Origin: Bacteroidota bacterium
GTDB taxonomy: Bacteria > Bacteroidota > Bacteroidia > Chitinophagales > Chitinophagaceae
DNA: 64,000 nucleotides
Direction: 5' to 3'
Assembly (NCBI GenBank): GCA_947452555.1
Contig: CANGDH010000003.1
Location: 1-64,000 of the forward strand
The notes beneath the pieces are model-generated. The model worked only from the letters and a program-made list of their open reading frames with translations, searched no databases and was not told the origin of the DNA. Position numbers and translations under genes: made by a program. Below, one piece after another: positions 54,307 through 62,670 of this stretch (positions are counted from its first letter, which is position 1; the number at the start of each line of letters is the position of its first letter).

Positions 54307-54969
54307 ATGCTACAATCTTCAACTATACAATTTCTAAAACTGCTTAAAAACAATAATAATAGGGATTGGTTTGAAAAAAATAGACATGTATATGAAGCAG
54401 CAAAAAGGGATTATCTGACATTTGTAACGGAAGTCTTAGAAGCGCTTAAACAGCTTGATAATACATTAATTGAACTAGAGCCTAAACAATGTATTTTCAG
54501 AATTAATCGAGACGTGCGCTTTAGCAAGAACAAGGAACCTTATAAAACTAATTTTGGTGCCAGTTTTAGCAAAGGAGGCAAGAAGGTTCAATGTGCTGGT
54601 TATTATTTTCATTTAGAGCCTGGTGCTTGTTTTGTTGGGGGTGGGCTATGGATGCCAATGGCCCCAGACCTGAAAAAAGTAAGACAGGAAATAGACTATT
54701 GTTTTAAAGAATTTAACGGCATACTTAAACACTCAAAGTTTAAGACCCATTATGGGGAATTAGATAGTAGTGAAAAATTGGTTAGAGCACCAAAAGATTA
54801 TGATGTAGATAACCCCGCAATTGAATTTTTAAAATTGAAAAGCTTTGTAGTTACTAGGCCATTATTAGACAGTGTTTTATTAGACAAACAGCTTGTTAAA
54901 CAAATTATTGCCGATTTTAAAATTATAGCTCCTCTTGTACATTTCCTTAACAGAGCTATTGATGTATAG
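54307..54969 (+). CDS. DUF2461 family protein (TIGR02453)
   Basis: 220 aa. The signature N-R-D-W-F-E-K-N-R, then F-R-I-N-R-D-V-R-F-S-K-N-K-E-P-Y-K-T-N-F-G-A, Y-Y-F-H-L-E-P-G and G-G-G-L-W-M-P are those of DUF2461. Found in bacteria and fungi; function unknown. No operon partner is visible; the frame starts at the first ATG. Confidence 0.9.
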   Translation: MLQSSTIQFLKLLKNNNNRDWFEKNRHVYEAAKRDYLTFVTEVLEALKQLDNTLIELEPKQCIFRINRDVRFSKNKEPYKTNFGASFSKGGKKVQCAGYYFHLEPGACFVGGGLWMPMAPDLKKVRQEIDYCFKEFNGILKHSKFKTHYGELDSSEKLVRAPKDYDVDNPAIEFLKLKSFVVTRPLLDSVLLDKQLVKQIIADFKIIAPLVHFLNRAIDV

Positions 54970-55030
54970 GATGTGTTATAGTTTCATGGTATTGAATAAT
55001 TGTTTCATAAAACATATAATTGTAAAATAG

Positions 55031-56269
55031 CTATTTTACAAATGGATCCGACCATCTTTTGTCTGTGTAAACTGATGTACCTGTCAGTGTTTTCATAAAT
55101 GCTGTAATAGCTGTAATTTCATCTACTGTCATATTCAATTTTTGACCAATATTATTAGGACGTAGTTTTGGATCTAAATTGGTATTTCTTACGTTACTTA
55201 TATTATTGTAATGACCTAATACTTCCTGTATTGTCTTGAATTGACCTGTATGCATCATTGGGGTATTAGCAAGCCCATTTGGATTTATTAAATCTCTTAA
55301 AGAAGCAGACCTTGTATTTGCAATATCTAAAACATTAGTTCCAATTGTACCTATAATTCCATTGTTTTTAGAATTAGAGTCAATATCAAATTCTGGAGCT
55401 CTATGACAACCATTACAACCTAAGCCACCACTAATTCTTATACTATTTCCGTCAAATACGGGGGGAGTAGAAAATAATGTTTTTCCAGTATTTTCTAGCG
55501 TTGAATAGTTAGGAAAATCTCTGTTATTGTTATTTACTTGAGCTCGCCCAATATCATATCTAGAATCGAATGACTGAATACTTCTTATAAATTGTGCTAA
55601 TGATTCTTGTAATCTATTTTCAGTTATAATAGTGTCTCCATAAGAAAATTTGAATAACTCTTTATAGTATCCAATACTAGTTAGTTTATTCAAAAGTGTT
55701 GACATGGTGCCTCTTCCATTTAATCCGCTAAATCCCATTTCTGCATGATCCTGAATTGGCATGGTAGTTTGTATTTCAAGTGAAGCAGCTCTTTCATTCC
55801 AGAAAAATTTACTTTCTTCTGCAAATCTACTATTGACTAATCGCATAGCATGTCTAACTGTTAAACCGGATTGAACTCCATCACTTTGCACTGCAGTGTC
55901 ACCAAAAGCGAATTTTTGATTGTGACAACTACTGCATGAAATGGTATTGTCTATACTTAAATTTTTATCATAAAATAAAATTCTTCCTAATGTCGCTTTA
56001 CTATCTGTAATAGGATTAGCAGTTCCATTGTCTTTTAATATATAATTAGGCTTATTTTGATTCGCATAATTGAATAAATTTGCTGGATCAATATTTGTCC
56101 CAAAGGCGATTTTGATATTTGCATATGGGTCCACTGTTTTAGCAGTTTCAGTGACAACACTGGCAGGCGGGATAGCAGAAAGCGTACTTAAGCTATCTGT
56201 CTTTGAGCACCCAATGGCTATTACAATAATTATAATTGTTGATAGCATTGTTTTTGTAATTTTTCTCAT
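55031..56269 (-). CDS. Di-haem cytochrome c peroxidase lipoprotein (MauG/CcpA-like)
   Basis: 412 aa. The lipobox is A-I-G-C21. Haem sites are C112-x2-C115-H116 (C-S-S-C-H) and C285-x2-C288-H289 (C-N-G-C-H). L-G-R-I-L-F-Y-D-K-N-L-S and M-P-I-Q-D-H-A-E-M are the usual flanking motifs. It reduces H2O2 in the periplasm with cytochrome electrons. The message has a 19-bp hairpin directly before the start codon. Together with KatG it gives two-compartment peroxide defence. Confidence 0.9.
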   Translation of the reverse strand: MRKITKTMLSTIIIIVIAIGCSKTDSLSTLSAIPPASVVTETAKTVDPYANIKIAFGTNIDPANLFNYANQNKPNYILKDNGTANPITDSKATLGRILFYDKNLSIDNTISCSSCHNQKFAFGDTAVQSDGVQSGLTVRHAMRLVNSRFAEESKFFWNERAASLEIQTTMPIQDHAEMGFSGLNGRGTMSTLLNKLTSIGYYKELFKFSYGDTIITENRLQESLAQFIRSIQSFDSRYDIGRAQVNNNNRDFPNYSTLENTGKTLFSTPPVFDGNSIRISGGLGCNGCHRAPEFDIDSNSKNNGIIGTIGTNVLDIANTRSASLRDLINPNGLANTPMMHTGQFKTIQEVLGHYNNISNVRNTNLDPKLRPNNIGQKLNMTVDEITAITAFMKTLTGTSVYTDKRWSDPFVK

Positions 56270-56273
56270 ATAA

Positions 56274-56320
56274 TTGTCTTAATGAATGTTATAGATTATG
56301 AATAACGTTCATTAAGACAA
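56274..56320 (-). promoter_or_regulatory. 19-bp inverted repeat before the cytochrome c peroxidase start
   Basis: The arms are 56274-56292 and 56302-56320, 18 of 19 bp paired, with a 9-nt loop. Arm one begins TTGTCTTAATGAATG. The arm nearer the gene ends 4 nt before the ATG. A -7-like TAATATTG (56325-56318) overlaps the far arm. It can act as a DNA operator or as an mRNA hairpin that hides the ribosome site. Confidence 0.6.
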
Positions 56321-56387
56321 TATTAAGGCAGTTCGGTTTAATTAACTAAGGACCTTTCTGTTTTTTTAACAAATTACCTAGTCTCAT

Positions 56388-56591
56388 CTAATTTGTAATT
56401 GCATCCTTCTTGAAAATATTAAACAGTAGATATCCCATTAGTGCTCCATAAAGTGTGCTATTGATAGGTTTGGAAGTAATCATACAAGTGCCGCTGGCAC
56501 ATCCAATGAATTTATAGTATAAAAAACCACTAATTGCGCCTACTAAAATGCCTATAATACTTAATTTATTTTTTCTTATCCAGTTTGTCAT
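56388..56591 (-). CDS. DUF6132 small membrane protein
   Basis: 67 aa with two helices. I-G-C-A-S-G-T-C-M-I-T-S-K-P-I-N-S-T-L-Y-G-A-L-M-G-Y is the DUF6132 signature; the two cysteines are four residues apart. It starts 18 nt after the second rhodanese gene, so it is the last gene of the rhodanese operon. Members occur with rhodaneses and thioredoxins in Bacteroidota. Confidence 0.8.
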   Translation of the reverse strand: MTNWIRKNKLSIIGILVGAISGFLYYKFIGCASGTCMITSKPINSTLYGALMGYLLFNIFKKDAITN

Positions 56592-56609
56592 TGTAATTAT
56601 TGGGGCTAA

Positions 56610-56918
56610 TTATCTGATTTTTCCAACTAGTACATTCCAAGGTCCTCCATTATATACTTCCACGCCAGCGCCTTTTAAAATTGATTTTGCCATACTACTT
56701 CTGGCACCACTTTTACATACTGTAATAATTGGTTTCCCTATTTTCTTAATTGCAGTAACCTCTTTTTGAATTTTATCTAGTGGGATATTCTTAGAGCCTT
56801 GAATATGGCCGCCGTCAAATTCATGTGGAGTTCTAACGTCTATTATAACCGCACCATTTTCTTTTAATGCCTTGAAGTCTACACCCGGTCCGAAAAGATT
56901 TTTAATAAAGCTGAACAT
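56610..56918 (-). CDS. Rhodanese-like sulfurtransferase
   Basis: 102 aa, single rhodanese domain. V-I-I-D-V-R-T-P-H-E-F-D-G-G-H-I-Q-G-S-K-N-I-P-L-D is the CH2A region and V-C-K-S-G-A-R-S is the active-site loop with the nucleophilic cysteine. Separated by one base from the preceding rhodanese gene, so translation is coupled. Members carry persulfide sulfur. Confidence 0.93.
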   Translation of the reverse strand: MFSFIKNLFGPGVDFKALKENGAVIIDVRTPHEFDGGHIQGSKNIPLDKIQKEVTAIKKIGKPIITVCKSGARSSMAKSILKGAGVEVYNGGPWNVLVGKIR

Positions 56919-56919
56919 A

Positions 56920-57207
56920 TTAGTTATTATTTATAATGTTATTTAAAGTAAAAATACCACCACCGTTATAGGTTTCTGTTATACCATTTTGTTGCAGCAC
57001 ACTTGTCGCAATGCCGCTTCTGCCACCGCTCAGACAATATATAACTATTGGCTTTGGTAATTCCGCAATCGTTTTAATTTGCGACTCAATAGTGTCTAGT
57101 GGAATATTGATTGCACCTTGAATATGATTCTCTTCAAATTCCATTTGACTTCTAACATCTAACAGGGTGCCCTTTTTTTCTTTAATTTGTTGAATTACTT
57201 TTTGCAT
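56920..57207 (-). CDS. Rhodanese-like sulfurtransferase
   Basis: 95 aa. L-L-D-V-R-S-Q-M-E-F-E-E-N-H-I-Q-G-A-I-N-I-P-L-D opens the domain and I-Y-C-L-S-G-G-R-S is the active-site loop. First gene of the operon with the second rhodanese and DUF6132. A Crp-type dyad sits upstream at the class II position. Likely handles persulfide or thiosulfate sulfur with the thioredoxin made from the divergent operon. Confidence 0.93.
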   Translation of the reverse strand: MQKVIQQIKEKKGTLLDVRSQMEFEENHIQGAINIPLDTIESQIKTIAELPKPIVIYCLSGGRSGIATSVLQQNGITETYNGGGIFTLNNIINNN

Positions 57208-57225
57208 AGTTTTTAATTTACGCTA

Positions 57226-57270
57226 CAAAATTCAATAATTAAATGGGGATTGACTGTGATATTTATCACA
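57226..57270 (-). promoter_or_regulatory. Crp/Fnr-type class II promoter of the rhodanese operon
   Basis: TGTGAT-ATTT-ATCACA (57255-57270) is a perfect 6-bp-arm Crp/Fnr dyad. The minus-strand -7 element GAATTTTG is at 57233-57226. The dyad centre is 29.5 bp from the -7 box, equal to the other two promoters. Confidence 0.7.
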
Positions 57271-57347
57271 AAGGACTTTTTACAAAATATGCAGTAAGGG
57301 AGGGATAATTAATTGGTCTTTAATAATTGAATGGTATTATTCGAGGA

Positions 57348-57998
57348 TTAGTCTTTTTTTATCCACTCAAATGAATTTCTATTTAGCACAATCCATTGAT
57401 GGTTTTCCATCTTTTTTAATAGTCTACTCACAACCTCTCTAGAGGTATTTAAGTCGTTTGCAATTTCTTGATGGGTTAATTTAAGGGTATTGCCAAACTG
57501 TTTTACTTGTCTTTTAATATAAAATTCAAGTCGCTCGTCCATGTTCTTAAAGGCAGTTTCGTGGATGGTCTTTAGTAATTCTTCATACCTAAGTCGGTAG
57601 GTTCTTATTACAAAATAGTGCCAACTTTTATATTGGTTCAGCCATTTGTCCATAAATTCAATGGGAATGGCTAAGAAACTTACGTCAGTCACGGCTTTTG
57701 CTAAGACTTGACTTTGCTCTAAATGATAATTACAAACCATAGTGACAGCACATGCTTCACCTGGATTTAAATGGTACATGAAGTATTCTGCTCCTTCTTC
57801 GTTTTCTTGATATAATTTAACCGTTCCTTCCACCACTAGCATGGTTGATTTAATGTTTTGCCCCATTTTAAGCAGGGTGGCACCGGCAGGTGCAGTTCTT
57901 AGTTCAGCATGTTCTATAATTGATTCGTATAGTCCGTCCTCCCAGTCAGGAAATAGTTGCTTAATCTGATCTTTATTTAACATAGCTATTGAATTCAT
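57348..57998 (-). CDS. Crp/Fnr-family transcriptional regulator
   Basis: 216 aa from the ATG at 57998. An upstream start at 58031 would put the dyad 58017-58032 inside the coding sequence; the ATG at 57983 is another option. The N-terminal cyclic-nucleotide-binding-like barrel ends near residue 120; there is no cysteine set for an Fe-S cluster. The DNA-binding helix has H-Q-E-I-A-N-D-L-N-T-S-R-E-V-V-S-R-L-L, close to the R-E-T-V-G-R motif of Crp. It sits between the two operons whose promoters carry its predicted sites. Ligand unknown. Confidence 0.9.
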   Translation of the reverse strand: MNSIAMLNKDQIKQLFPDWEDGLYESIIEHAELRTAPAGATLLKMGQNIKSTMLVVEGTVKLYQENEEGAEYFMYHLNPGEACAVTMVCNYHLEQSQVLAKAVTDVSFLAIPIEFMDKWLNQYKSWHYFVIRTYRLRYEELLKTIHETAFKNMDERLEFYIKRQVKQFGNTLKLTHQEIANDLNTSREVVSRLLKKMENHQWIVLNRNSFEWIKKD

Positions 57999-58012
57999 TG
58001 TGAAGATAATCT

Positions 58013-58061
58013 TAAATGTAATAAAAGTCACATATTATAAATTAGCAAGGTTATAACTTTG
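58013..58061 (+). promoter_or_regulatory. Crp/Fnr-type promoter region shared by the regulator and the membrane protein-thioredoxin operon
   Basis: Dyad TGTAAT-AAAA-GTCACA (58017-58032, TGTAA-N6-TCACA; one arm mismatch). The -7 element TAACTTTG (58054-58061) for the plus-strand operon is 29.5 bp from the dyad centre, again -41.5. On the minus strand TACATTTA (58020-58013), a likely -7 box of the regulator gene, overlaps the dyad, so autorepression is predicted. Confidence 0.6.
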
Positions 58062-58075
58062 TAAAAAATTAAGCA

Positions 58076-58354
58076 ATGCAAAACTGGTATCGTAAAATTG
58101 ATTGGAGGTTGGTAATGCGTCTTATAATGGCATCTTCCATGATTATTGTTGGATACCAAAGTAATGACTATATCCCTGCAGTTTTTGGCTTAGGTTTTGC
58201 AGTTTATGCAATTATTGGAGCTAAATATAAAATTGGGTGTGGCTATAATGGTGCTTGCGGTTATCCTTCGCAGTTGAGCTCAAAAGCAACTTTGGGAAAT
58301 ATTCAATCTGAGGCTCTCCAATCAGAAAACATTGAGTTTACAGAAATTAAATAA
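58076..58354 (+). CDS. Small membrane protein with two conserved cysteines (YgaP-like)
   Basis: 92 aa with two predicted helices (residues about 11-27 and 33-50). K-I-G-C55-G-Y-N-G-A-C61-G-Y-P follows the second helix. It resembles the DUF2892-type membrane tail of YgaP sulfurtransferases. The thioredoxin gene follows after 5 nt, so redox of the two cysteines by it is plausible. Confidence 0.72.
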   Translation: MQNWYRKIDWRLVMRLIMASSMIIVGYQSNDYIPAVFGLGFAVYAIIGAKYKIGCGYNGACGYPSQLSSKATLGNIQSEALQSENIEFTEIK

Positions 58355-58359
58355 TTTTT

Positions 58360-58668
58360 ATGTCAACAGTAGAAACCTTTGGTACAATTATTAATGGTGA
58401 CAAGCCGGTATTGGTTGATTTTTTTGCAACTTGGTGCGGCCCTTGTAAAATGATGCCGCCAATTTTAGAAAAAGTACATGAAAAATTAGGGGACCAAGTG
58501 CGCATTATTAAAATTGACGTGGATAAAAATCAAAAATTAGCTTCCGAGTTGAATGTCTCAAGTGTGCCTACTTTGGCTATTTTTCAGAATGGAAAAATTC
58601 AATGGAGACAGCCAGGGGTTCAACAGGCTAATGATTTAGTAGATTTGCTTAAAAAATATATTGTTTAG
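58360..58668 (+). CDS. trxA: Thioredoxin
   Basis: 102 aa, cytoplasmic. W-C26-G-P-C29-K is the active site, with V-D-F-F-A-T upstream and the cis-proline loop S-S-V-P-T downstream. It starts 5 nt after the small membrane protein gene and shares its promoter. Its end overlaps glpD by 20 nt. It may reduce rhodanese persulfides and ArsC as well as general disulfides. Confidence 0.93.
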   Translation: MSTVETFGTIINGDKPVLVDFFATWCGPCKMMPPILEKVHEKLGDQVRIIKIDVDKNQKLASELNVSSVPTLAIFQNGKIQWRQPGVQQANDLVDLLKKYIV

Positions 58669-60169
58669 CAAGCTGGTTGAAGCTAGACACTTGATCCTTT
58701 ATCCAATCTTCTTCTTTATTAAGTTCTTTTGCCATGATAGTTGCTACCATTGGCGCTACTTCTATCGCCACGCGGGCGTCTAAGAATAATAGACGTATTC
58801 TTCTAGCTAAAATATCTTCTAAGGTTATAGCCATCTGATATCTTACTGCGTATATTATTTCCGCGTTTGTGAAAAGGTATTTAGGATGAATTAAAGCAGA
58901 AACTTCGGGTGTGGTTTGATTCAATTGATTTAAAATTTCTAGACGTTTTGTCAAATTACCTATTGGCAAATTAGCTGTCACGCATTTTTCTCTTTCAAGT
59001 TTTGCAACAAATACAGCATTGTTTACGGCGTCCTGTGCCATCCTTCGATAGGTAGTCCATTTACCTCCTGTAATAGTTATAAGTCCACTATCAGATACTG
59101 TCAATGAATGCGCCCTTGATAATTGAGCTGTTTTTGCTTTCGATTTTTTATTATTTACAAGCGGCCTCAACCCTACATAAACACTTAATACATCATCCCT
59201 GGTTATTGAGCCATTGCAATATTTATTAAAATGGCTTAAGATAAAATCAACTTCTTCCTTTAATGGAGTGGGCTCGATTTTAATAGTATCCACAGGGGTA
59301 TCAGTTGTCCCTAAAATTACTTTCTGATGCCAAGGAACTGCAAATAAAACACGCCCATCGCTGGTCTTAGGAATCATCATTGCACTAGTCCCATTAAAAA
59401 ATTTGTTATCAATAACTAAATGTATGCCTTGCGAAGGAGAAACAAATTCATGTTTATGTGCATCGTCTAATTGCATCACTGCATTTGTAAAAACGCCTGT
59501 TGCATTAATTACCACTCCTGTTTTAACATGCTGTGTTTCTTTGCTTATTACATCCTCAATAATGAGTCCAGAAATTTTACCTTCATTATCTTTTACAAAA
59601 CTAGTGGCTTTGCAATAGTTCAAAACAGTCGCTCCTTGCTGTACGGCTGTTTCTGCCATTTCGATGCACAATAAACTATCGTCAAACTGACCATCATAGT
59701 ATAAAACGCCTCCATATAATTTTTCAGTATTGATTGATGGAATATGTTCCGTTGTTTGTCTTTTTGATAAAAATTTTGTCTTGCCTAAGGAAAGGGTGCC
59801 AGATAAAATATCGTAAATTTTTAAGCCAATAGTATAAAATAATTGTTCCCAGAGACTATAAACAGGAATAACAAAAGATTGAATATTTGTTAAATGTGGG
59901 GCGTTTTTAAGCAAGTGGCCTCTTTCTCTAAGTGCCTCCATTACGAGGCTAATATTTCCCTGTTCTAAATATCGAACTCCGCCATGAACTAATTTCGTGG
60001 ACTTGCTAGAAGTTCCCTTGGCAAAATCATATTGCTCCACTAATAACGTCTTATAACCCCTTGATGCAGCATCTATAGCACAACCAACACCTGTAGCACC
60101 TCCTCCAATAATCACAATATCCCATGGGGTGTCATTGGCTAAATGTTCTAGCATTATGTTTCTGTTCAT
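58649..60169 (-). CDS. glpD: Glycerol-3-phosphate dehydrogenase/oxidase
   Basis: 506 aa, FAD enzyme. I-I-G-G-G-A-T-G-V-G-C-A-I-D-A-A-S-R-G is the dinucleotide site, followed by L-V-H-G-G-V-R-Y-L-E and the C-terminal D-A-A_ox domain with I-T-G-G-K-W-T-T-Y-R-R-M. It oxidises glycerol-3-phosphate at the membrane and passes electrons to quinone. Glycerol kinase and transporter genes are not nearby. Monocistronic, convergent on trxA. Confidence 0.94.
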   Translation of the reverse strand: MNRNIMLEHLANDTPWDIVIIGGGATGVGCAIDAASRGYKTLLVEQYDFAKGTSSKSTKLVHGGVRYLEQGNISLVMEALRERGHLLKNAPHLTNIQSFVIPVYSLWEQLFYTIGLKIYDILSGTLSLGKTKFLSKRQTTEHIPSINTEKLYGGVLYYDGQFDDSLLCIEMAETAVQQGATVLNYCKATSFVKDNEGKISGLIIEDVISKETQHVKTGVVINATGVFTNAVMQLDDAHKHEFVSPSQGIHLVIDNKFFNGTSAMMIPKTSDGRVLFAVPWHQKVILGTTDTPVDTIKIEPTPLKEEVDFILSHFNKYCNGSITRDDVLSVYVGLRPLVNNKKSKAKTAQLSRAHSLTVSDSGLITITGGKWTTYRRMAQDAVNNAVFVAKLEREKCVTANLPIGNLTKRLEILNQLNQTTPEVSALIHPKYLFTNAEIIYAVRYQMAITLEDILARRIRLLFLDARVAIEVAPMVATIMAKELNKEEDWIKDQVSSFNQLAKQYIF

Positions 60170-60243
60170 ACTATTAAAGGTCTATCAACTTTTATATAAT
60201 ACCATCAAATTATTTAATATATTTAAGATAACAATTCAAAGCC

Positions 60244-61161
60244 ATGAAAAAAATTCATTTTGTATTCCTGTTTTTATTATTTGCATTTAAAGCTTTTACT
60301 CAAATCCCGGAAGGTAAAACGGTAATAAGTGCTATTTACGTTTATGATTTAGTCACTAAAAAATCTAGTTTAATAACAAGAGAATTAAGATATTTTGAAG
60401 CACCTAACTGGTCTAGAGATGGTAAATATTTTTTAATCAATGCTTATGGAAAATTAGAGAAAATGTCAATGACTGGAGATAGATTAGGCGTTTTGCCAAC
60501 AGGCGATATTACGAATTGCAATAATGATCATGGTTTTAGTTTTGACGGGAATGATTTATTTATTTCTAGTGCAATACCTTCTATAAAAGCGGGCTCCTCC
60601 TTTATTTTCAAACTTCCTGCTAATGGAGGCTTGCCTATTAAATTAACAGATAAGACACCCTCTTATTGGCATGGTGTTTCTCCGGACGGTAAAACAATTG
60701 TTTATTGTGCGGAACGTAATGGCAATTATGATGTGTATGCTATGAGTAGTAATGGCGGTCCTGAAACCAGGTTGACTTCAACCGAAGGCTTGGACGATGG
60801 TCCTGAATATAGCCCCGATGGAAAGTATATTTATATTAATTCTTTCAGATCTGGTAAAATGCAAATATGGAGAATGAGTCCAGATGGATCCAATCCAGAA
60901 CAAATGACTTTTGATAATAAGTCGAATTGGTTTGCACATGTTTCACCCAATGGGAATGTTGCTACTATAATAAGTTATGATGAGGACCAAGCGCAAACAC
61001 ATCCATTTGGCAAACAGGTTCGTATTCGATTGCTTAATTTAAAAGACAAATCTATTCAAGAACTAACTGGGCCATTTTATGGAGGACAAGGAACAATCAA
61101 TGTGCCTTCCTGGTCGCCAGATGGAACTAAGTTTGCTTATGTTAAGTATGAATTGTTCTAG
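60244..61161 (+). CDS. Secreted TolB/PD40-type beta-propeller protein
   Basis: 305 aa, signal peptide ending A-F-T-Q. Repeats of the S-P-D-G-K type (W-S-R-D-G-K-Y, V-S-P-D-G-K-T-I-V-Y, Y-S-P-D-G-K-Y-I-Y, W-S-P-D-G-T-K-F-A-Y) build about six blades. Homology is to the propeller of TolB and of prolyl oligopeptidases, with no protease domain. Function unknown; binding of a protein partner or saccharide is usual for the fold. Confidence 0.85.
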   Translation: MKKIHFVFLFLLFAFKAFTQIPEGKTVISAIYVYDLVTKKSSLITRELRYFEAPNWSRDGKYFLINAYGKLEKMSMTGDRLGVLPTGDITNCNNDHGFSFDGNDLFISSAIPSIKAGSSFIFKLPANGGLPIKLTDKTPSYWHGVSPDGKTIVYCAERNGNYDVYAMSSNGGPETRLTSTEGLDDGPEYSPDGKYIYINSFRSGKMQIWRMSPDGSNPEQMTFDNKSNWFAHVSPNGNVATIISYDEDQAQTHPFGKQVRIRLLNLKDKSIQELTGPFYGGQGTINVPSWSPDGTKFAYVKYELF

Positions 61162-61175
61162 AGCATTGAAGCTTG

Positions 61176-61784
61176 TTACAAATTAGTTTTAACAGTGGCT
61201 TGTCTTGGTATTATAAAATTAATCAAGTCGTCCAATGTTATGTTAGCTCTTTCACAAGCGTCTTGAATGTCTTCTCTTGAGACATTCGCTGCGAAGGTCT
61301 TTTCTTTTACTCTCTTTTTTGCTCCTTTTAAATCCATCCCTTCATAACCATTAGGTCGCATTAAGGAATAAGCGTGAATTAAGCCTGATAGCTCGTCAAA
61401 TGCGTACAACATCTTATCCATATTGGTTTCTGGCTCCACGCCAAAATGAATAGGGCCGTGTGATGCAATAGCCCTTATAATTTCAGGATCTATATTATTT
61501 GATTCTAAGTGTTCTATGATTTTTTTGCAGTGTAATGTTGGCCATTGGTCCCAGTCTGCATCATGTAATAAACCTGCCATTTCCCATTTCCATTGTCCAA
61601 CTTCGTCAAGCTTTTCTATCTCTACTGCCCAGCATTTCATCAAATGAGCTACTTGTAACATATGAACTTTTAATTTGGGATTTAATACCCACTCATTAAA
61701 AAGACTTTCTGCTTGGACTCTGCTAAATACATTTCCTACATTACCAGCATTCCCAAATTGAGATCTCCCTAGTTGAAGCGACAT
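61176..61784 (-). CDS. HD-domain phosphohydrolase-like protein
   Basis: 202 aa. L-L-H-D-A-D-W-D is the HD motif, with H-M-L-Q-V-A-H-L-M upstream and an H in A-S-H-G-P-I-H-F. Family members cleave nucleotides or phosphate esters with two metal ions; the substrate cannot be told. The ATG at 61784 is the only plausible start before the helix. Confidence 0.87.
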   Translation of the reverse strand: MSLQLGRSQFGNAGNVGNVFSRVQAESLFNEWVLNPKLKVHMLQVAHLMKCWAVEIEKLDEVGQWKWEMAGLLHDADWDQWPTLHCKKIIEHLESNNIDPEIIRAIASHGPIHFGVEPETNMDKMLYAFDELSGLIHAYSLMRPNGYEGMDLKGAKKRVKEKTFAANVSREDIQDACERANITLDDLINFIIPRQATVKTNL

Positions 61785-61814
61785 GGTTTATTTATTTCCT
61801 TAAAGTTAGGGAAA

Positions 61815-62048
61815 TTAAGATTCTGAAGGCGCAATCATGCGAACGTATAGATCTTCCACTTTTTTTCTTGCCCATGGAGTTTTACGTAAAAAAGTAAGAC
61901 TGGATTTGATGCTAGGATTGCTATTGAAGCAATTTATAGGAATATGCTGCCCTAGTACTTCCCAGCCAAAGTACTTTTGTAATTCAGTAACAATGAATTC
62001 TAATGTTTTTCCATGTAATGGGTCCTTGGAAGCTTGTTGCATATACAA
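61815..62048 (-). CDS. VF530-family DNA-binding protein (DUF2132)
   Basis: 77 aa; an ATG at 62042 is a second possible start. [26 protein letters not shown] and [24 protein letters not shown] are the VF530 signature. The family binds DNA; its role is unknown. Confidence 0.93.
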   Translation of the reverse strand: MYMQQASKDPLHGKTLEFIVTELQKYFGWEVLGQHIPINCFNSNPSIKSSLTFLRKTPWARKKVEDLYVRMIAPSES

Positions 62049-62067
62049 TATTAAGTAATTTGCCTTT

Positions 62068-62670
62068 ATGAATGGACATCGATATTTTATTTTGAATAAA
62101 CCAATAAATATGGTGTCTCAATTTGTAAGCAGTCATACCGTAAGACTGCTAGGGGATTTAAATTTCAATTTCCCAGATGGGACACATGCTATTGGAAGAC
62201 TTGACCAAAATTCTGAAGGGTTATTATTACTCACTACCAATAAAAAAGTCACTAAATTATTATTTCAAGGAGCGGTACCTCATAAAAGAACTTATTGGGT
62301 TCAAGTGAAAAATAAAGTAGAAGCATCTACCATTGAAAAATTAGCTGCTGGTATTGAGATAAGTGCCCCAAATGGTTGTAGCTATTTAACCACACCCTGT
62401 GAGGTTGTTTTGATGGCAGATCCTAATTTAAAATTAGACCCTGAGTATGCTTTGCATGAAAATGTTACAACAAGCTGGCTGAGTATAACACTTACAGAAG
62501 GAAAATTTCATCAGGTCCGAAAAATGGTAGCAGCGGTACACCATAAATGTTTGCGTCTCATAAGGGCTTCTATTGAATCAATAGAAATAGCAGGTCTAGC
62601 TGCTGGCGAAGTTCGTGAAATAGAAGAGGAAGTATTTTTTGAAAAACTACGATTGAATGCAATTGATTAG
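62068..62670 (+). CDS. rluE: Pseudouridine synthase, RluE-like
   Basis: 200 aa, RsuA family without an S4 domain. The catalytic aspartate lies in [16 protein letters not shown], with L-N-K-P at the start and H-Q-V-R-K-M-V-A-A near the end. The length and lack of S4 fit RluE, which modifies U2457 of 23S rRNA. It is divergent from VF530 and overlaps hypE by 4 nt. Confidence 0.9.
   Translation: MNGHRYFILNKPINMVSQFVSSHTVRLLGDLNFNFPDGTHAIGRLDQNSEGLLLLTTNKKVTKLLFQGAVPHKRTYWVQVKNKVEASTIEKLAAGIEISAPNGCSYLTTPCEVVLMADPNLKLDPEYALHENVTTSWLSITLTEGKFHQVRKMVAAVHHKCLRLIRASIESIEIAGLAAGEVREIEEEVFFEKLRLNAID

Noticed and set aside
56341..56365. Crp/Fnr site for the cytochrome c peroxidase at the 29.5-bp position
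   Set aside because: The sequence centred there has no TGTGA/TCACA or TGAT/ATCA symmetry.
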